This document shows positions 1-8,601 of a DNA stretch of 64,000 nucleotides, piece after piece. This stretch comes from SMBSF63 sp034003545 (GTDB taxonomy: Bacteria > Chloroflexota > Anaerolineae > Anaerolineales > Anaerolineaceae), in NCBI GenBank assembly GCA_964447155.1, contig CAYURM010000012.1, positions 1 to 64,000 on the forward strand. Direction: 5' to 3'. The position numbers and the translations under genes were made by a program. The notes under the pieces are model-generated. The model saw nothing but the letters and a program-made list of their open reading frames with translations. It made no database searches and had not been told where the DNA came from. Within the stretch, counting starts at the first letter, position 1; each line of letters starts with the position of its first letter.

Positions 1-32
1 GTCCATTTGGCTTGCGCTCAAATCGTTCTTAA

Positions 33-236
33 TTTAATTTTCGGATAGGTTCTTATTTGAGCGGCGACGCAGGAGGATTTTTTGATACAATCTACCTGTC
101 AGGCGTCCCACACGATCTTTTGATGACAATAAACAAGGATCAAGCAATTGAGCTTGATGCGACCATCCGCGACTTTGAAGAATTCATTATCACGATAACA
201 AACCTGGACGAACCTGTAATTTACTCTATTCAATAA
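33..236 (+). pseudogene. C-terminal end of an unknown coding frame, possibly broken
   Basis: An open frame runs from just after a stop at 30-32 to TAA at 234-236. It encodes about 67 residues of ordinary composition, ending in the segment DEPVIYSIQ. No start codon with a convincing ribosome site lies inside it: an AGGAGG at 71-76 is not followed by an in-frame start at a usual distance. The frame may be the tail of a gene that begins left of the window and was interrupted by the stop at 30-32 or by a frameshift. I do not recognise the family. The rest of 237-577 holds a strong hairpin (370-414) and a palindromic repeat (443-488); no other gene is visible there. Confidence 0.3.
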
Positions 237-369
237 TGTGAGGCGCCCACGACAAACTCGCACAACCGCGTTACTCAGTATTAGTGTGAGCAATTTTGAA
301 GCGGCACCCTCGGAAAGAAAAATTAACAGGTGATAGCTATCTCGTCTTCGGAGTTTACCAAAACGTTGC

Positions 370-414
370 AACAACAAAAAACCACAGACCATTTGTCTGT
401 GGTTTTTTGTTGTT
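370..414. terminator. Strong 20-bp stem terminator, possibly bidirectional
   Basis: Positions 370-389 and 395-414 form a perfect 20-bp inverted repeat with a 5-base loop. The arms carry a run of A on the left and T on the right, so an intrinsic terminator could form in either direction. It lies between the broken frame at 33-236 and the 3' end of the lipoprotein gene ending at 578. Confidence 0.75.
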
Positions 415-442
415 TTCATGAGATTGCTGACAATTGTTGTAA

Positions 443-488
443 GGTATGGTCGTGCGTTACCCTTTCGGGCATTTCATCCGACCGCACC
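443..488. repeat. Dispersed palindromic repeat (TTGTA-GG type)
   Basis: TTGTAAGG leads into an arm GGTATGGTCG (443-452), with a partner CGACCGCACC at 479-488. The partner also occurs at 52310-52320, where it closes a similar hairpin after TTGTAGGG. The arms pair imperfectly. This is one member of the intergenic family described in the findings. Confidence 0.4.
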
Positions 489-577
489 ATTTTCGCCCAC
501 ATGAACAGCAACACCGTTGTTGGCGCACTTCACCCATTAACAAACCTGCCCAATAAAATTTACACCAGCAAGAAGCG

Positions 578-1840
578 TTACCAATCCGGATTCCTGACCT
601 TGTCTCCATGATCAAGCACCGCCGCAGCTCGGGTATCCAGGTCATACACCATCAAACTTCCCGCGCCATACCGGTCGCCCCCCTCGTCCCACTGCACGTA
701 CACCACCGCCCTGCCGTCCGGCGACCAGCTCCCAAAAATATGCCTGCTTTCCGGGATGAAGTGCGTCTCTGGCTGTTGACCGCTCTGGTCATTGGCCGCC
801 AGCACCAGATACGGGTCGCCCAGCGCATCCGGGTTGAAATATTCCCCCATGCCCCATATCTGGTCAGGATCCAGCACATCCGCCTCCGTGAACGCAAGGT
901 AAGCATCATCCGGTGACCAGGCCACATCCATCATCACGAATCCGGACATCAAAGGGGTATACAATGTCTCCCTGTTTTGCGATTCCCGATCCATACCCAC
1001 AATGATCGTCGAACCAGCCATTTCCAGGTTACTCGCATCGATATAGGCAAGCGTGCTGTCATCATTGGATAGCACCGCATCGGGATAATCGTTACGCACA
1101 TACGTCCGGGTTTGCACATCATACAAAAAGGTGCTGCCGTAACCAGCCGAGCAAACTGCATTATAAGCTGTGATGAACCTGCCCGAAGGCGTGATCGTCT
1201 TGCCAATGCTGTAAGCAAACGGTGCATCATCGATTTTCGGCAGTTCAGCCACCTTTTCCGAGATTTTCGTCACCGGGTCATACCGCATGACGTCCACGCT
1301 GTCCGGCCCCCGTATCGGGGAGGCACTGAGGTCGCATCCTCCATTCGTGCGCGTGTAATACAGCAAATTATCTGCGTCCCAATCCAGGATCACGTCAGCC
1401 AGAATATCAGGAGAAGATGCTTTTTCAATTTCATCCATCTCCATGCTCGCTAAAGAATAAATATGAAATTTGGTCGCTGTACTGAAGGCCACATACGCCC
1501 CGTCCGGCGAGACCAACGGGCGGAAGTATCTCACTGATCCCATATCAGCGTTGTCCGCGCTGCCATCAAATGTGATTTGCATGAATTCACTGGTGTCTGG
1601 ATCAACCGCCCAGATATTCCCCGCTTTCTCATATACAATCCGGTGCACAGACGGGATTTGGACCGGTTCCGCTGTTGGCGCAGGCTGCGCAATTTCCGGT
1701 TCAATCGGTTGTGTCGCAAAATCTTCTGTCGCGGGATTGTCCGCTTCTGATTCGCCAGAAAGCGTCCGGGTCAGGCTGCATGCCAGCAGAAAAAACACCA
1801 CACACACAAGGGCGCCGCCCTTCACGATCCGTTTCATCAT
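578..1840 (-). CDS. Beta-propeller (TolB/WD40-like) lipoprotein
   Basis: The protein starts with a lipoprotein signal whose lipobox reads LLAC, followed by a Glu/Pro/Thr-rich linker. It continues with repeated blades of the PD40/TolB type, such as WSPDDAYLAF, SWSPDGRAVVYVQWD and VSPDGAYVAF, with IWAVDPDTSEFMQITFD-like motifs between them. Start: an AAGGAG sits just upstream of ATG at 1840, so the frame upstream of it is not used. Such proteins are anchored outside the cytoplasmic membrane and usually present a propeller for protein or ligand contact. The exact partner is unknown. It stands alone: the next gene is divergent. Confidence 0.85.
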   Translation of the reverse strand: MMKRIVKGGALVCVVFFLLACSLTRTLSGESEADNPATEDFATQPIEPEIAQPAPTAEPVQIPSVHRIVYEKAGNIWAVDPDTSEFMQITFDGSADNADMGSVRYFRPLVSPDGAYVAFSTATKFHIYSLASMEMDEIEKASSPDILADVILDWDADNLLYYTRTNGGCDLSASPIRGPDSVDVMRYDPVTKISEKVAELPKIDDAPFAYSIGKTITPSGRFITAYNAVCSAGYGSTFLYDVQTRTYVRNDYPDAVLSNDDSTLAYIDASNLEMAGSTIIVGMDRESQNRETLYTPLMSGFVMMDVAWSPDDAYLAFTEADVLDPDQIWGMGEYFNPDALGDPYLVLAANDQSGQQPETHFIPESRHIFGSWSPDGRAVVYVQWDEGGDRYGAGSLMVYDLDTRAAAVLDHGDKVRNPDW

Positions 1841-2037
1841 TTCCTCTCCTTGCAAAGAACAAAATAAAATTGGCAAACATGGAGTTTTGCCCCGCTTATG
1901 AATGCACAGATTGAACCTGTAATAAATGCATTATACACGCGCACCAAACCGCAATGCCAGTTAACAACGTAGCCCAACCCAACATAAACCGCCCAAACCA
2001 TGCGATAATACATGAAACCATATTCAGGAGTTTTTCT

Positions 2038-3297
2038 TTGACTTTCAACCCCGTCTTATCCAATCTTCCCGCCCCTGCCGAAAGCAACATCGCCATGCGG
2101 GTCAAACCCGCTGCCGAACGCGCCTTGCGCAAGGGACACCCCTGGTGCTATGAAAGCGCCATCACCCACCAGAGCCGCGACGGCGCGCCCGGTGATCTGG
2201 CCGTCATCTTCGACAGCAAGCGTAACTTCCTGGCCGTCGGCCTCTACGACCCGACTTCCATGATCCGCGTGCGTGTGCTCCAGAACAGGAAATCAGCGCA
2301 GATCAACACCGCGTGGTTTGCCGGGCAGCTCGAAAAAGCGGTTCAGCTTCGCGCTCCGCTGGCCAATAAGCCCTCGGAACGCCGCACCACCGGCTACCGG
2401 CTGGTACACGGTGAAAACGACGGCCTCCCTGGCCTGGTCATCGACCGCTACGCTGACACCCTGGTGATGAAGCTCTACACCCCCGCCTGGGTTCCCCACC
2501 TTGCCGCGGTTTGCACTGCATTGTCCAGGGTACACCCGGCAGAACGGCTCATCCTGCGCCTCAGCCGCTCCCTGCAGGATCAGCCCGACCTGCTGTTTGG
2601 ATTATCCGATGGCCTCATCCTCATCGGCCCGGAACTGGATGGCCCCATCCTCTTTCAGGAAAACGGACTGTTCTTTGAATCTGACCCCATCCAGGGGCAA
2701 AAAACCGGCTTCTTCCTGGACCAGCGCAAGAACCGCGCCCGCGTGGAAACCCTCTCCGCTGGCAAATCCGTGCTGAATGTGTTTGCCTACACCGGCGGTT
2801 TCTCCGTCTACGCTGCCCGCGGCGGGGCCAGCCAGGTGGTCAGTGTTGACCTGAGCAAGCCCGCCTGTGAAGCCGCCGTGCGCAACATGAACCACAATCG
2901 CCAGCACCCCCTGGTCGCCGCCGCCGATCACCAAATCATTGCCGAGGATGCTTTTATCGTCATGAGCCAGATGAAAACAGATCGCAAATTGTTTGATCTG
3001 GTCATCATTGATCCCCCCATGTTTGCCCAAAACCAAACCCAAATCGCCGCCGCAGTCTCCGCCTACCGGCGGTTGACCCAGATGGGGCTGGGTGTGCTTC
3101 GTCCCGGAGGCATTCTGGTACAGGCCTCCTGCTCCAGCCGCGTCGACACCGGGACATTTTTCGATACCATCCACCACACCGCCCGCGAGATCGGCCGCTC
3201 CCTCCAGGAGATAGAACGCACCGGCCATGCCCTCGATCATCCCATCAGCTACCCGGAAGGCGCCTACCTGAAATGCCTCTTCGCCAAAGCACCATAA
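2038..3297 (+). CDS. rlmI: Class I rRNA (cytosine-C5) methyltransferase, RlmI family
   Basis: The N-terminus is a PUA-like RNA-binding domain (RVKPAAERALRKGHPW). It is followed by an EEHEE-like region and a Rossmann methyltransferase fold: VLNVFAYTGGFSVYAARGG is the SAM-binding motif I, DPPMFAQ is motif IV, and SCSSR carries the motif VI cysteine. Family members methylate C5 of a cytosine in 23S rRNA (C1962 in E. coli). The start is chosen as TTG at 2038 because AGGAG ends at 2030, 7 bases upstream; ATG at 1954 has no ribosome site, and ATG at 2095 would cut into the PUA domain. The length, about 419 residues, is close to RlmI. Monocistronic. Confidence 0.88.
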   Translation: MTFNPVLSNLPAPAESNIAMRVKPAAERALRKGHPWCYESAITHQSRDGAPGDLAVIFDSKRNFLAVGLYDPTSMIRVRVLQNRKSAQINTAWFAGQLEKAVQLRAPLANKPSERRTTGYRLVHGENDGLPGLVIDRYADTLVMKLYTPAWVPHLAAVCTALSRVHPAERLILRLSRSLQDQPDLLFGLSDGLILIGPELDGPILFQENGLFFESDPIQGQKTGFFLDQRKNRARVETLSAGKSVLNVFAYTGGFSVYAARGGASQVVSVDLSKPACEAAVRNMNHNRQHPLVAAADHQIIAEDAFIVMSQMKTDRKLFDLVIIDPPMFAQNQTQIAAAVSAYRRLTQMGLGVLRPGGILVQASCSSRVDTGTFFDTIHHTAREIGRSLQEIERTGHALDHPISYPEGAYLKCLFAKAP

Positions 3298-3384
3298 TCC
3301 TGCTGTGGGGGCACGCTTACCCATGCGGGCATAGATAGTATCCAATGCATTGCTGGACTATGTCTGCCCTGCCCGCATCATTTT

Positions 3385-3413
3385 TTGTAGGGACAGGTTT
3401 CTAACCTGTCCGC
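3385..3413. repeat. Dispersed palindromic repeat TTGTAGGGACAGGTT
   Basis: TTGTAG at 3385-3390 precedes a perfect 9-bp inverted repeat, GGACAGGTT (3391-3399) and AACCTGTCC (3403-3411), with loop TCT. A near copy with loop AGA stands at 7493-7519. It may act as a weak terminator for the rlmI gene. Confidence 0.6.
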
Positions 3414-3452
3414 CGCCAGCAAAGCCAACAATTCCACATTCAACAGAAATCA

Positions 3453-3485
3453 GGCTTTTCTTTGCGCCTTCGCGGCTTTGCACAA
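3453..3485. repeat. CTTTGCG-rich dispersed repeat
   Basis: A stretch built from TTTCTTTGCG, CCTTCGCGG and CTTTGC units. A related stretch, TTTCTTTGCGGCTTTGCGTG, lies at 52358-52384. Both lie in gaps between genes and directly behind a palindromic repeat. Confidence 0.4.
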
Positions 3486-3547
3486 AATTAACTTTTCCCC
3501 TCCTTGATATAATCACCCCACAAACTTAACCCCCATGGAGCCACCCT

Positions 3548-3766
3548 ATGCCCAATCGCTATAAAAACATCCTCCTCGCTGCCCTGGTCATTTTTTTCGG
3601 TTTTGGCATGTCCGAACTGATGAAAATCCTCGCAACCCAATTCAATCTCCATATCACCGTCAGCTTTTTCCTCACCCTCATCCCCGGCCTGGTGATCATC
3701 TATTTCGTTGGCAAGAAACTCCGCCTCGGCGAGGAAGCAGACAACCCGCCAGAAGATAAAGAATAA
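3548..3766 (+). CDS. Small two-helix membrane protein, unknown function
   Basis: A 72-residue protein with two hydrophobic segments (about residues 7-28 and 36-54), a Lys/Arg turn (VGKKLRLG) and an acidic tail (EEADNPPEDKE). GGAG lies 8 bases upstream of ATG, which supports the start. A TATAAT at 3508-3513 could be its promoter, but no matching -35 box is seen. I do not recognise a family. It lies just upstream of, and in the same direction as, the L,D-transpeptidase gene, which has its own promoter. Confidence 0.6.
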   Translation: MPNRYKNILLAALVIFFGFGMSELMKILATQFNLHITVSFFLTLIPGLVIIYFVGKKLRLGEEADNPPEDKE

Positions 3767-3814
3767 GCGCCGTTTTTCATGGAAACCAGCAACGATCAAC
3801 CAATCCCCCAAATA

Positions 3815-3850
3815 TTGTCCAATTTATCGAAAACTGGTATAATCACCCCA
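3815..3850 (+). promoter_or_regulatory. Sigma-70-type promoter of a leaderless gene
   Basis: TTGTCC (3815-3820), a 17-base spacer and TATAAT (3838-3843). Only six bases separate the -10 box from the ATG at 3850, so the transcript should begin at or next to the start codon. The same string TATAATCACCCCA also occurs at 3508-3520. Confidence 0.75.
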
Positions 3851-4884
3851 TGATGAAAAACCTTTCCCGCCGCGATTTTCTCAAGCTGTCTGCCCTTGGA
3901 CTGGGCAGTCTGGCTTTTGGCCCCCCTTTTAACGACAGCCTTACCACCGATACGGGCCTGGTTGCTCGCATTGCATCTGAATCCGTCAGCATCTATGCGG
4001 AACCCAATGATGAAAGCAAGATTCTCTACACGCGATACCGTGATGACCTGCTCAACGTCTATGATGAGGTCGTTTCAGAACATGAGGCAATCAATCCCCG
4101 CTGGTTTCGCGTATGGCGCGGGTATGCCCACACGGCTCACCTGCAGCTGGTCAAGACCCGCATCAACCCTGTCCTCTATGACATCCCCGAAAATGGTCAA
4201 TTGGCCGAGGTAACGGTGCCCTTCACCCAGACCATGCGCTATTTATCCGCTTACGACAAATGGGACCCTGTTTACCGCCTGTATTACGAATCAACCCACT
4301 GGATCGTTGGCGTTGAAGAAGGCCCCGATGGCACGCCCTGGTACAAACTAATCGACGAACTGCTCGATATCGACTATCACGTGCCCGCCCGGCATCTGCG
4401 CCCGATCATGCCCGAGGAATATACGCCCATTTCCCCCGATGTGCCCATGGCACACAAACGCATCGAAGTCTCCCTTGCTGACCAGACCGTGACCTGTTAC
4501 GAAAATGACGAAGTTGTCCTCCATGCCAGCGTTTCCACTGGTTTAAATCGCACAACCCTGCCAGGACAAATATCCACCAAAACCCCGACCGGCGATTTTA
4601 ACATTTTCTCAAAAAAACCTTCTGCTCACATGGGAGATGGTAATTTAACCTCTGATATTTATGCATACGAATTGCCCGGCGTTCCCTGGACCAGTTTCTT
4701 TACCGAACACGGTGTCGCTTTTCACGGAACGTACTGGCACCGCAACTGGGGTCAGCCCATGAGCCACGGCTGTGTGAACATGCTCACAGAAGATGCCAAA
4801 TGGCTTTTCCGCTGGACCACCCCCATCGAAAACCCTGAAAAATGGGAAACCATCGGCTACGGCACCCGTGTCACTGTCTATTAA
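3850..4884 (+). CDS. Tat-exported L,D-transpeptidase (YkuD domain) with SH3-like region
   Basis: The N-terminus carries a twin-arginine signal (SRRDFLKLSALGLGSLAF). A region like a bacterial SH3 domain follows (about residues 37-75). The C-terminal half is a YkuD domain, with RIEVSLADQTVTCYEND at its start and the catalytic signature HGTYWH...SHGCVNM, where Cys is the nucleophile. These enzymes form or remodel 3-3 cross-links in peptidoglycan, or attach proteins to it, outside the membrane. The start at the first of two ATGs fits the promoter, which leaves no leader and no ribosome site. The length, 344 residues, is normal for multi-domain members. It appears monocistronic. Confidence 0.88.
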   Translation: MMKNLSRRDFLKLSALGLGSLAFGPPFNDSLTTDTGLVARIASESVSIYAEPNDESKILYTRYRDDLLNVYDEVVSEHEAINPRWFRVWRGYAHTAHLQLVKTRINPVLYDIPENGQLAEVTVPFTQTMRYLSAYDKWDPVYRLYYESTHWIVGVEEGPDGTPWYKLIDELLDIDYHVPARHLRPIMPEEYTPISPDVPMAHKRIEVSLADQTVTCYENDEVVLHASVSTGLNRTTLPGQISTKTPTGDFNIFSKKPSAHMGDGNLTSDIYAYELPGVPWTSFFTEHGVAFHGTYWHRNWGQPMSHGCVNMLTEDAKWLFRWTTPIENPEKWETIGYGTRVTVY

Positions 4885-4927
4885 TCCCCCACAGCAACTG
4901 CCATTTCGAAGAAACATTTTTAGCGTA

Positions 4928-4999
4928 GCCTGAGCTTGTCGAAGGCGAAGCGGGAACAGCGCAACACGTCAAGTTGCCTGAGCTTGTCGAAGGCAACTT
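4928..4999. repeat. Two copies of the CTGAGCTTGTCGAAG palindromic repeat
   Basis: GCCTGAGCTTGTCGAAGGC occurs at 4928-4946 and again inside 4971-4999. In the second copy the flanks also pair (AAGTTGCCT and AGGCAACTT), giving a 9-bp stem around the same core. The core is a repeat seen between genes in many bacteria. Here it fills the gap between the L,D-transpeptidase gene and the end of hemW and may terminate both. Confidence 0.65.
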
Positions 5000-5006
5000 T
5001 CCCTCT

Positions 5007-6191
5007 CTACACAAACCGCAAGAATGCCTGATTTCCCAGCGGACGCCCGCGCTTTGTCAGGCGCAGCCGCTCTCCGCCATCCTGCGCCCATTCCACCAGA
5101 CCCAATCCAAGCAGCTCGGCAATCTCTCTGCCAAATACAGCCAGCATGTCCACCCCAAACCGCAGCTTGAACCTCTGCCGGGATACACCCTCATCTGTCA
5201 GCCGCAGCCCGACCATCATCGTCTCCTGCATCTCGCTCATCCGGTCAATCGCGATCACGTCCCCTGCCGCTGGCCCCACCGGGAATTGGGCTGCCGGCTT
5301 TGACTGGCACAATTCGATATAACGCTGCAAACCATATTCATTGGCTACACGCAGTTTTTCGGCAAACCCATGCGCCCCTGTCCCAAACCCCAGATACGGC
5401 TGGTTGCGCCAGTATTGCAGGTTGTGCCGTGACGCCAGCAATTCTCTACTGGACGATGTCCGCGCAAAATTGGCAATCTCATATTGGTGGTACCCCGCTA
5501 CTTCCAACCGTTCCATCGCCCACAGATACATATCCGCCATCAGGTCATCATCCGGCCAGTTGACCAACCCGCGGCTGGCCCAGCGGTGCAGCTGCGTGCC
5601 TTCTTCCAACGTCAATGAATACAGCGAAAGGTGTTCCGGTGCCAGTCGTATCGCCATCTCCAGCGAAAATTGCCAGCGCGCAAGGGCTTGGTCCGGCAGC
5701 CCATAAATCAAATCCAGGCTGAGGTTGTCAAAACCTGCCTGCCGCGCCCATTTCACCGCCTCGATCACCCCCACATGGTCATGCAGTCTTTCCAGCAGGG
5801 CCAGCTCATCTACGTGCGCAGACTGCATTCCAAAATTCAGCCGGTTCACCCCGGCAGCGCGCAAACCCCGCAGTTGATCCAGCGACACTGTCCCCGGGTT
5901 GGCTTCCAGGGTGATTTCCGCACCAGCCTGCAAATTAAACTGCGTTACAATCGTATTCAGCACGCCTTGCACCTGTCCCGCCGTCAATAAAGATGGCGTT
6001 CCCCCGCCAAAATAGACCGTATGCACCGGCAAACGGCAAGACGCCGCCGCGGAAACCTTTTTAATTTCGACACAAAGCGCAGAAAGATAAGCTGGAATAA
6101 GCTGTTCAAATCCTGCACATGTGTTAAAATCGCAATAACTGCATCGTTTGCGGCAGAAAGGAATGTGAAGATACAGGCTATAAGAAACCAT
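5007..6191 (-). CDS. hemW: Radical SAM heme chaperone HemW
   Basis: LYLHIPFCRKRCSYCDF holds the CX3CX2C motif for the radical-SAM 4Fe-4S cluster. YFGGGTPSLL and the segment around LDLIYGLPDQ are typical of the HemN/HemW family. The Cys pattern, the length (394 residues) and the absence of the N-terminal extension of true HemN point to HemW, which hands heme to target proteins rather than oxidising coproporphyrinogen. On the minus strand a TATGCT box ends six bases before the ATG, so the transcript may be leaderless. The gene is divergent from the LysM protein at 6251. Confidence 0.87.
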   Translation of the reverse strand: MVSYSLYLHIPFCRKRCSYCDFNTCAGFEQLIPAYLSALCVEIKKVSAAASCRLPVHTVYFGGGTPSLLTAGQVQGVLNTIVTQFNLQAGAEITLEANPGTVSLDQLRGLRAAGVNRLNFGMQSAHVDELALLERLHDHVGVIEAVKWARQAGFDNLSLDLIYGLPDQALARWQFSLEMAIRLAPEHLSLYSLTLEEGTQLHRWASRGLVNWPDDDLMADMYLWAMERLEVAGYHQYEIANFARTSSSRELLASRHNLQYWRNQPYLGFGTGAHGFAEKLRVANEYGLQRYIELCQSKPAAQFPVGPAAGDVIAIDRMSEMQETMMVGLRLTDEGVSRQRFKLRFGVDMLAVFGREIAELLGLGLVEWAQDGGERLRLTKRGRPLGNQAFLRFV

Positions 6192-6223
6192 AGTTTCAGC
6201 ATATCACAGAAAGGTGGCTATGG

Positions 6224-6229
6224 TATAAT
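6224..6229 (+). promoter_or_regulatory. -10 box for the LysM protein gene
   Basis: TATAAT at 6224-6229 places a transcription start near 6236, about 15 bases before ATG at 6251. No clear -35 box and no ribosome site are seen, so the gene has a very short leader. Confidence 0.5.
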
Positions 6230-6250
6230 TTGCCAGATTAAAATAAAACT

Positions 6251-7435
6251 ATGAATACAGAAAATATTTCTTCCACTACCAAGAATACCAAGATTTGTCC
6301 CACCTGCGGCACGCGCCTGAGTGAGAACGCTACGCGCTGCCTGGTCTGCGGACAGACCTTTGACAAGGATGAAACCACAGCCGCTCCGGCTGCCACAAAA
6401 AAACAAAAGCCGGAACCTGCAGTGCGTGAAGCCCGCATGCCGGAGCTGACCCTCAGCCTGCCGGTTGCGATCGGGCTGGTCATCATCATGCTTGCCATTG
6501 GCGCAGCCATCGTGTTTGGCGTCCTCAGAGGCACAGGCCGTGTGACCGAACCAACTGAAACCCCCACGGTCACCCTGACCCCCACCCTGACTCTCACCCC
6601 AACCGAAGCGCCGACATCTACCCCGATGCCGTCCCCGACCCCGCTTCCCCCGCTGGAATACACGGTCAGTGAGGGCGATTATTGCAGCACCATCGCCGCT
6701 ATCTTCAATGTGTCCATCCAGAGCATCGTCCTGGCAAATAACCTGCCCGCAGACTGCGGCACGTTGTACGTCGGCCAGGTATTGCTTGTCCCCCAGCCCA
6801 CCCCGACCGCTTCCCCGCTGCCCACTTCCACCCTCAGTGGCATTGACGCAACCCGCGAAGCCTGCGAGAAATACGAGTATGTTGTGAGCGCAAACGATAC
6901 CCTCAGCGGTATCGCCGGCAGCTTTAACGTCAGCATGGCCGCCATCAAGGAATGGAATGGATTGGTTGGCGACGTGGTCTATCAGGGCCAACCCCTGACC
7001 ATTCCCCTCTGCCAGCGCAACCCGACCCCTGGCCCCACGCCGACCGCCACTTTGCCGCCGCCCTATCAGGCGCCGAACTTGCTGCTGCCCGCAGATGGAG
7101 AAGCTTTCACTGCCGTCAACAACACCATCACCCTGCAATGGGCATCCGTCGGCACCCTGCGTGACGGTGAGGCTTATGGTGTCACCATGGAAGACGTAAC
7201 CGATGGCACCGGCCGCAAACAGACAAGCTATGTAACCGACACAAAATTTATCGTCCCCTCTGCCTTCCGCCCTGCCGGAAATACACCGCATATCATCCGC
7301 TGGTGGGTTGTACCGGTGCGTCAAGCCGGCACCACCAGGGAGGGCGAACCGCGCTGGGAAAACTATGGCGATCCCAGTGAGGAACGCGTCTTTAGCTGGT
7401 TCGGCGGAGCACCCGTCTCCACCCCCGCCCCATAA
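6251..7435 (+). CDS. Zinc-ribbon, single-pass membrane protein with two LysM domains
   Basis: Order of parts: an N-terminal zinc ribbon (CPTCG and CLVCG pairs, about residues 15-36), a transmembrane helix (about 75-98), a Thr/Pro-rich spacer, LysM 1 (YTVSEGDYCSTIAAIFNVS), a second Thr/Pro spacer, LysM 2 (YVVSANDTLSGIAGSFNVS), and a C-terminal Ig/FN3-like domain of about 100 residues that starts at NLLLPADGEAFT. LysM domains bind N-acetylglucosamine-containing glycans, so the outer part probably contacts peptidoglycan while the ribbon stays in the cytoplasm. It is followed by a strong terminator. Its function beyond wall binding is not evident. Confidence 0.8.
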   Translation: MNTENISSTTKNTKICPTCGTRLSENATRCLVCGQTFDKDETTAAPAATKKQKPEPAVREARMPELTLSLPVAIGLVIIMLAIGAAIVFGVLRGTGRVTEPTETPTVTLTPTLTLTPTEAPTSTPMPSPTPLPPLEYTVSEGDYCSTIAAIFNVSIQSIVLANNLPADCGTLYVGQVLLVPQPTPTASPLPTSTLSGIDATREACEKYEYVVSANDTLSGIAGSFNVSMAAIKEWNGLVGDVVYQGQPLTIPLCQRNPTPGPTPTATLPPPYQAPNLLLPADGEAFTAVNNTITLQWASVGTLRDGEAYGVTMEDVTDGTGRKQTSYVTDTKFIVPSAFRPAGNTPHIIRWWVVPVRQAGTTREGEPRWENYGDPSEERVFSWFGGAPVSTPAP

Positions 7436-7453
7436 CGCAAATCATGAAACCCA

Positions 7454-7488
7454 AAGGCTGTCTCGAAATTCGAGACAGCCTTTTTTTG
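7454..7488 (+). terminator. Intrinsic terminator after the LysM protein gene
   Basis: A perfect 13-bp stem (7454-7466 with 7470-7482, loop AAT) runs straight into a T tract. It ends the plus-strand gene at 7435. Confidence 0.9.
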
Positions 7489-7492
7489 TTTT

Positions 7493-7519
7493 TTGTAGGG
7501 ACAGGTTAGAAACCTGTTC
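7493..7519. repeat. Dispersed palindromic repeat TTGTAGGGACAGGTT, second copy
   Basis: TTGTAGGGACAGGTT, loop AGA, then AACCTGTTC. It matches the copy at 3385-3413 except in the loop and one base of the right arm. It sits between the terminator and the 3' end of trxB. The rest of 7520-7611 shows nothing further. Confidence 0.6.
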
Positions 7520-7611
7520 GTCCCCCTCAAACTTCTACCTCCGATTCAGGTTCGGGTAGATCAGTTAAGAAATCCAATATTGAGGAAGTTCACCATTTTA
7601 CGCGAATATCC

Positions 7612-8601
7612 CTAATCCCCAATCGCTTGACTCTCCAAAAACCGCGTCGCCTGAATAGCCGCTCCGGCACCCATCCCGACGGAGGTAGCCACCTGGCGGA
7701 AATGCGGGTCGGCTGCTTCCCCGGCTGCAAATACCCCTGGCACACTGGTCTGCATCAGTTTGTCCACCACCACGTAACCCTGCGAATCCATCTCAACCTG
7801 CCCTGCAAAAAGCTGGGTATTGGGGGTATGCCCAATGAAAATAAAAACACCGTCCGCAGGATGCACAGTTTTTTCGCCAGTTTTAACGTTGCGCAGCCGC
7901 ACCGCCTCCACTTTTTCCTCGCCAATGATCTCTTCTACAACCGACGAATACACAAATTGAATTTTTTCATTCTTTTGAGCCCGATTCAGCAATATTGCAC
8001 CGGCACGGAACGCATCCCGCCGGTGGACAATATCCACCTGACTGGCATAATGCGTCAACAGAATCCCCTCTTCAAATGCGCTGTCCCCGCCGCCCACCAC
8101 GACCACATGCTTGTCTTGAAAGAACCAGCCGTCACAGGTAGCGCAGTAAGATACACCATTATTCATCAATCGATCTTCACCGGGGACATGCAAATGATTG
8201 GGAGATGCACCAGTTGCCAGGATCATGGTCTCGGTCTGAAACAGCCCGTCCTCTGTAGTCACGGTGAACGGACGCCGGGATAAATCCACAGCGGTAACCC
8301 CGTCGTACATAAACTTTGCCCCAAATCGCTCCGCCTGTTTATGGAACAGTTTAGAAATCTCGGCACCGCCCACCCCCTCCGGAAAGCCCGGATAATTCTC
8401 AATGGTCGTAGTGGAAGCGGCCTGTCCACCCATGTCCGGGCCGGTGAAAACCAGCGGCTCTAAGGCAGCCCGCGCCCCGTACAAAGCCGCAGACAGTCCT
8501 GCCGGTCCGCCCCCAATCACGATCATCTTCTGCACTTCGTTTTGCAGCGCAACCTCGTCAGATTTTTCCCCAAAAAATTGACCGGAAAGATTTAATTCCA
8601 T
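7612..8601 (-). CDS. trxB: Thioredoxin reductase (NADPH type)
   Basis: The FAD motif is VIGGGPAGLSAALYGARA, the redox-active pair is CATC (in YCATCDGWFF), and the NADPH domain is canonical: VVGGGDSAFEEG followed by VHRRDAFRA, whose arginines bind the 2'-phosphate of NADPH. The C-terminal GVFAAGEAAD segment closes the FAD site. It reduces thioredoxin in the cytoplasm. GAGGAG lies upstream of the ATG at 8601, and a TATAAT (minus strand, 8633-8638) is a likely -10 box. It contrasts with the relative at 12831, which lacks both NADPH motifs. The short N-terminal extension before the FAD motif (about 25 residues) is unusual. Confidence 0.9.
   Translation of the reverse strand: MELNLSGQFFGEKSDEVALQNEVQKMIVIGGGPAGLSAALYGARAALEPLVFTGPDMGGQAASTTTIENYPGFPEGVGGAEISKLFHKQAERFGAKFMYDGVTAVDLSRRPFTVTTEDGLFQTETMILATGASPNHLHVPGEDRLMNNGVSYCATCDGWFFQDKHVVVVGGGDSAFEEGILLTHYASQVDIVHRRDAFRAGAILLNRAQKNEKIQFVYSSVVEEIIGEEKVEAVRLRNVKTGEKTVHPADGVFIFIGHTPNTQLFAGQVEMDSQGYVVVDKLMQTSVPGVFAAGEAADPHFRQVATSVGMGAGAAIQATRFLESQAIGD

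Noticed and set aside
1911..1937. Promoter TTGAAC/TATACA before rlmI
   Set aside because: Spacing is only 15 bases and the -10 box is weak, so it was not listed.
2602..3345. 247-codon open frame on the minus strand under rlmI
   Set aside because: Gly/Ala/Asp-rich shadow of the well-supported rlmI frame; no ribosome site or family motif.
6218..7324. 368-codon open frame antisense to the LysM protein gene
   Set aside because: Low-complexity Gly/Arg-rich translation caused by the Thr/Pro-rich repeats on the other strand.
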